From: Microbulbifer agarilyticus
Lineage (GTDB): Bacteria > Pseudomonadota > Gammaproteobacteria > Pseudomonadales > Cellvibrionaceae
Length of the DNA stretch: 64,000 nucleotides
Assembly: GCF_020171345.1 (NCBI RefSeq)
Contig: NZ_JAIUZM010000002.1
Span: 372,001 to 436,000, forward strand
Direction: 5' to 3'
Positions 61,135-64,000 of the stretch are shown here, piece after piece (within the stretch, counting starts at the first letter, position 1; each line of letters starts with the position of its first letter). Both the position numbers and the translations under genes were made by a program. Below the pieces are notes generated by a model that saw only the letters and a program-made list of their open reading frames with translations, had not been told where the DNA came from and made no database searches.

Positions 61135-64000
61135 ATGAAAAGAACAATGACAAACTGGCTCGCTAGCGCGACCACAGTGCTCGTGGCGCTTGCGCCGGCG
61201 ATATCTGCAGAGGAATACGCGCAGCAAGCAAGCGCGCTCGATTGGGAGAATCCTGAGGTAATTGGTATCAATAAGGAGCCCGGCCACGCGTATATGCGCC
61301 CGTATGCGGACCCAGGCAAGGCAAGTGAAGGCGGCGCTTCTTCTCGTATCCAGTCGCTGAACGGCAAATGGAAGTTTCACTGGGTTGGTCACCCGGACAA
61401 GCGCCCGGTGAATTTCTATGACCCGGCGTATGACGTCAATGACTGGAACCTGGTGGATGTGCCCGGCAACTGGCAGACCCAGGGCTACGGGCGCCCAATC
61501 TATACCAACCACCCATATCCGTTTGCCAAAGACCAGCCGCGGGTGATGACCGAGCCCCCTGAGCATTACACCAACTATTACGACCGCAACCCAGTCGGCA
61601 GCTACAAGCACCGTTTTTTTGTGGGAGAGGGGTTGCAGGGCAAGGAAATTTTTATCGAATTCCAGGGGGTAAAGTCGGCCTTCTATCTGTGGGTGAATGG
61701 CACCAAGGTCGGGTACAGCCAGGGCAGTATGACGCCGGCGGAATTCAACATTACGGAATATCTGGTTGACGGCGCGAATGACCTGGCTGTTGAGGTGTAT
61801 CGGTGGTCCGATGGCAGCTATCTGGAAGGTCAGGACATGTGGCGGTTCAGTGGAATTTTCCGCGATGTGAACCTGGTCGCCCGGCCCAAGGTGTATCTGC
61901 AGGATTTCCTGCTGGATACCGCGCTAAAAAATCATTACCAGAGCGGTACATTGCACGTTGACTATCAGCTTGCTGCGGCGCAAAAGGGGGAGGTTCCGCA
62001 GGGTGCCCGGCTACAGGTTGAATTGTTTGGCCCCGATAACAAGCTGCTCGCAACTGCACAATCCGAAAGCGGTAGTGCGCCGAGTGGGCGGATTTCGTTT
62101 GATCTGGACTCGGTAGACCTGTGGAGTGCTGAATCGCCCATCTTGTACCCCCTGTTACTGTCGGTACTGGATGCCGAGGGTCGGGTGCTCGAGACTGTGC
62201 CCTGGTCGTTCGGCTTTCGTGAGACCAAAGTGGAAGACAGTCAGTTCTGGGTCAATGGAAAATCGATCAAGATCAAGGGTGTAAACCGCCACGAGCACCA
62301 TCCCCGCATGGGGCGTCATGTTGACCTTGCGACCATGGAAAAAGACATCCAACTGATCAAGCAGGGCAACTTCAACCTGGTGCGCACCAGTCACTATCCC
62401 AACGACCACCGTTGGTACGCGTTAGCGAACGAGTACGGACTCTACGTGCTTGATGACGCGAACCAGGAAAGCCACGGTTACAAAACCCGCAATAAAATAC
62501 TGGGGGATAACCCGAGCTGGGAAAAAGCCCATGTGGATCGCGCCACCTCCATGGTGCACACCAACAAAAACTACACGTCCGTGGTGATCTGGTCCCTGGG
62601 TAATGAGGGGGGGGCCGGAGCCAATTTCCGGGCGATGCGTCAAGCGGTATTGGATATAGACCAGAGTCGGCCCATTCTCTCGGATACCGATGTATCGGTG
62701 TCGGACTTCCTTGAGCGCAGCTATCGCACGGTCGAGTCGGTGCAGGAGCAGCTGGAAAAGGCCCGGGCGCTCGGAAAACCCTATATTCAGCGGGAATTCG
62801 CCCACGCCATGGGGAATTCACTGGGGAATTATCAGGAGCATTGGGACACCATTTATGCCAATGATGACTACGTAGGTGGTGCTATTTGGGACTGGGTAGA
62901 TCAGGGGCTTGCGCGGGTAAAGAACACGGCGATGGTGAGCTATGGGGAGGAGCCGCAGGCGCTCTCAATTAATCCGCAACGTGAAGTCTGGGCGTATGGC
63001 GGTGACTTTGGGGATAAACCGACGGATGCGGAGTTCCTGCTAAACGGTATCGTGTCACCGGATCGCAAGCCTTACCCGAGCTATTTCGAGGCGAAAAAAG
63101 TCCAGCAAAATATCTGGTTTACTCAGACCGATGAGCCGCTTTCCATTGAAGTATCAAACCGTTTTGATTTCACTAACTTGAATGCCTACGAACTGCGCTG
63201 GCAGGTCAAGGACCAGCGGCGGGTACTGGATAGTGGCGAGTTCAGCATGGATGTGGCACCGGGCGAGTCGGGGTTGTTTGATATCCCCTACGTGCACGAA
63301 GGTCGCACGGAAGGAGAGGTGCTACTTGAGCTTTCTGCGCATACGCGGCAAACGTCTCTTTGGGCGGAACGCGGGTTTGAAATTGCCTACGAGCAGTTTG
63401 TTTTGTCTGCTTTCCCCTTTGTTGAGGATTTGCAGCCTGCCGGCCGCAAGGTCCGGCTGCAGGAGCAAAGTGATGAATACGCTATTTCCGCAGGCGACAC
63501 GCGACTGGCCATCGACAGGCAAAGTGGTGAATTAACTAGTTTCCGGTTTGATGGGCGGGAATTGCTCGCGCAACCGCTGGCTCCCTATTTCTGGAAGCCG
63601 GTGAACAATAATCAGTCGAAAAACCGCTTTGTAGAGCGCATGGCGCCGTGGATGCATGCGGCGGCCTATCGTCAGGTGCACTCGGTGACCGCTAAGCAGC
63701 TGCAGAATGATTTGTTGCAGGTGACCGTGGAGGCGCGCCTGTTGGCCAATAATGCCCGCTACTCCACGGTCTATACGGTAAACGGGGCAGGAGAGTTACT
63801 GGTCGATGCACTCTATCAGCCGGACCCGGAGCGCACGCAGCATAAATTCATGCCCAAGTTCGGGGTGAAATTGGGGTTGGACCGTGCGCTATCCACTATC
63901 GACTGGTATGGCCGCGGTCCGTTCGAAAACTATCCTGACCGAAAAACTGCTGCCCGTATCGGTCAGTATTCGGCAACGCTGGATTCTTTCCAGGTGGGCT
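61135..64000 (+). CDS. GH2 beta-galactosidase, LacZ type (3' end outside window)
   Basis: This exported LacZ-type enzyme is cut by the window end; 955 codons are visible without a stop, and the LacZ family suggests that about 100 more residues remain. The start is ATG 61135 with weak AGGG ahead. A signal peptide ends AISA. Domains follow LacZ: NGKWKFHWVGHPDKRP, the sugar-binding domain, Ig-like domains and the barrel with acid/base E491 in WSLGNEGGAG and nucleophile E554 in QREFAHAMGNSLGN. Domain 5 begins near 790 (PLAPYFWKPVNNNQ) and YGRGPFENYPDRK is at the end. The overall order matches the GH2 at 28528 but the signal is Sec-type rather than lipoprotein. Confidence 0.92.
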   Translation, partial: MKRTMTNWLASATTVLVALAPAISAEEYAQQASALDWENPEVIGINKEPGHAYMRPYADPGKASEGGASSRIQSLNGKWKFHWVGHPDKRPVNFYDPAYDVNDWNLVDVPGNWQTQGYGRPIYTNHPYPFAKDQPRVMTEPPEHYTNYYDRNPVGSYKHRFFVGEGLQGKEIFIEFQGVKSAFYLWVNGTKVGYSQGSMTPAEFNITEYLVDGANDLAVEVYRWSDGSYLEGQDMWRFSGIFRDVNLVARPKVYLQDFLLDTALKNHYQSGTLHVDYQLAAAQKGEVPQGARLQVELFGPDNKLLATAQSESGSAPSGRISFDLDSVDLWSAESPILYPLLLSVLDAEGRVLETVPWSFGFRETKVEDSQFWVNGKSIKIKGVNRHEHHPRMGRHVDLATMEKDIQLIKQGNFNLVRTSHYPNDHRWYALANEYGLYVLDDANQESHGYKTRNKILGDNPSWEKAHVDRATSMVHTNKNYTSVVIWSLGNEGGAGANFRAMRQAVLDIDQSRPILSDTDVSVSDFLERSYRTVESVQEQLEKARALGKPYIQREFAHAMGNSLGNYQEHWDTIYANDDYVGGAIWDWVDQGLARVKNTAMVSYGEEPQALSINPQREVWAYGGDFGDKPTDAEFLLNGIVSPDRKPYPSYFEAKKVQQNIWFTQTDEPLSIEVSNRFDFTNLNAYELRWQVKDQRRVLDSGEFSMDVAPGESGLFDIPYVHEGRTEGEVLLELSAHTRQTSLWAERGFEIAYEQFVLSAFPFVEDLQPAGRKVRLQEQSDEYAISAGDTRLAIDRQSGELTSFRFDGRELLAQPLAPYFWKPVNNNQSKNRFVERMAPWMHAAAYRQVHSVTAKQLQNDLLQVTVEARLLANNARYSTVYTVNGAGELLVDALYQPDPERTQHKFMPKFGVKLGLDRALSTIDWYGRGPFENYPDRKTAARIGQYSATLDSFQVG

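Noticed and set aside
60997..61611. Minus-strand open frame of 204 residues over the GH2 promoter and start
   Set aside because: It overlaps the clear GH2 coding sequence and spans the poly-G tract; no domain or start signal supports it.

Overview
The window is a carbohydrate-degradation locus from what looks like a marine gammaproteobacterium, probably of the Cellvibrionales (Microbulbifer or Saccharophagus type). That assignment is an inference. It rests on two TonB-dependent receptors of gammaproteobacterial carbohydrate type, the absence of SusD homologues, many Sec, Tat and lipoprotein signals, and the density of sulfatases. No rRNA, tRNA, CRISPR array, integrase or transposase was found.

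I count 32 protein genes, two of them cut by the window edges. Nine are S1-type sulfatases: five arylsulfatase-A-like and four iduronate-2-sulfatase-like. Glycosidases are one GH95, five GH2, one GH116-like and two clan GH-A enzymes that I could not place in a family. Three proteins share a right-handed beta-helix, and one of these is fused to an alpha/beta-hydrolase esterase. Other genes are a sialate-O-acetylesterase-like protein, a phosphomannomutase/phosphoglucomutase, a periplasmic molybdenum hydroxylase (two subunits), a DUF1501/DUF1800 pair, a Sel1-repeat protein, a LacI regulator and a GPH-type sugar symporter. No recognisable polysaccharide lyase or classical endo-galactanase (GH16, GH50, GH82, GH86) or endo-fucanase (GH107) is present.

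Layout. Bases 1-5289 (+): sulfatase, GH95, sulfatase. Bases 5351-9312 (-): beta-helix protein and ManB. Bases 9692-17549 (+): GH-A enzyme, esterase, Sel1 protein, TonB receptor. Bases 17764-19197 (+): a compositionally different sulfatase. Bases 19320-35610 (-): an apparent eight-gene operon of sulfatase, esterase/beta-helix fusion, GH2, two sulfatases, GH2 and the molybdenum hydroxylase. Bases 36389-56790 (+): TonB receptor, GH2, sulfatase, GH-A enzyme, lacI, symporter, beta-helix protein, sulfatase, GH2, GH116. Bases 56849-60932 (-): DUF1501, DUF1800, sulfatase. Base 61135 to the end (+): GH2.

The likely workflow is as follows. Oligosaccharides enter through the two receptors. Periplasmic esterases and sulfatases strip acyl and sulfate groups. 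GH95, GH2, GH-A, GH116 and beta-helix enzymes then release sugars, which enter by the symporter. A near-palindromic box, GGTAACGTTGCC, recurs in nearly every large promoter region and just ahead of lacI, so one LacI protein probably controls most of the locus. The substrate is unresolved. It should be heavily sulfated, probably acylated, beta-galactoside-rich and carrying alpha-L-fucose or alpha-L-galactose.
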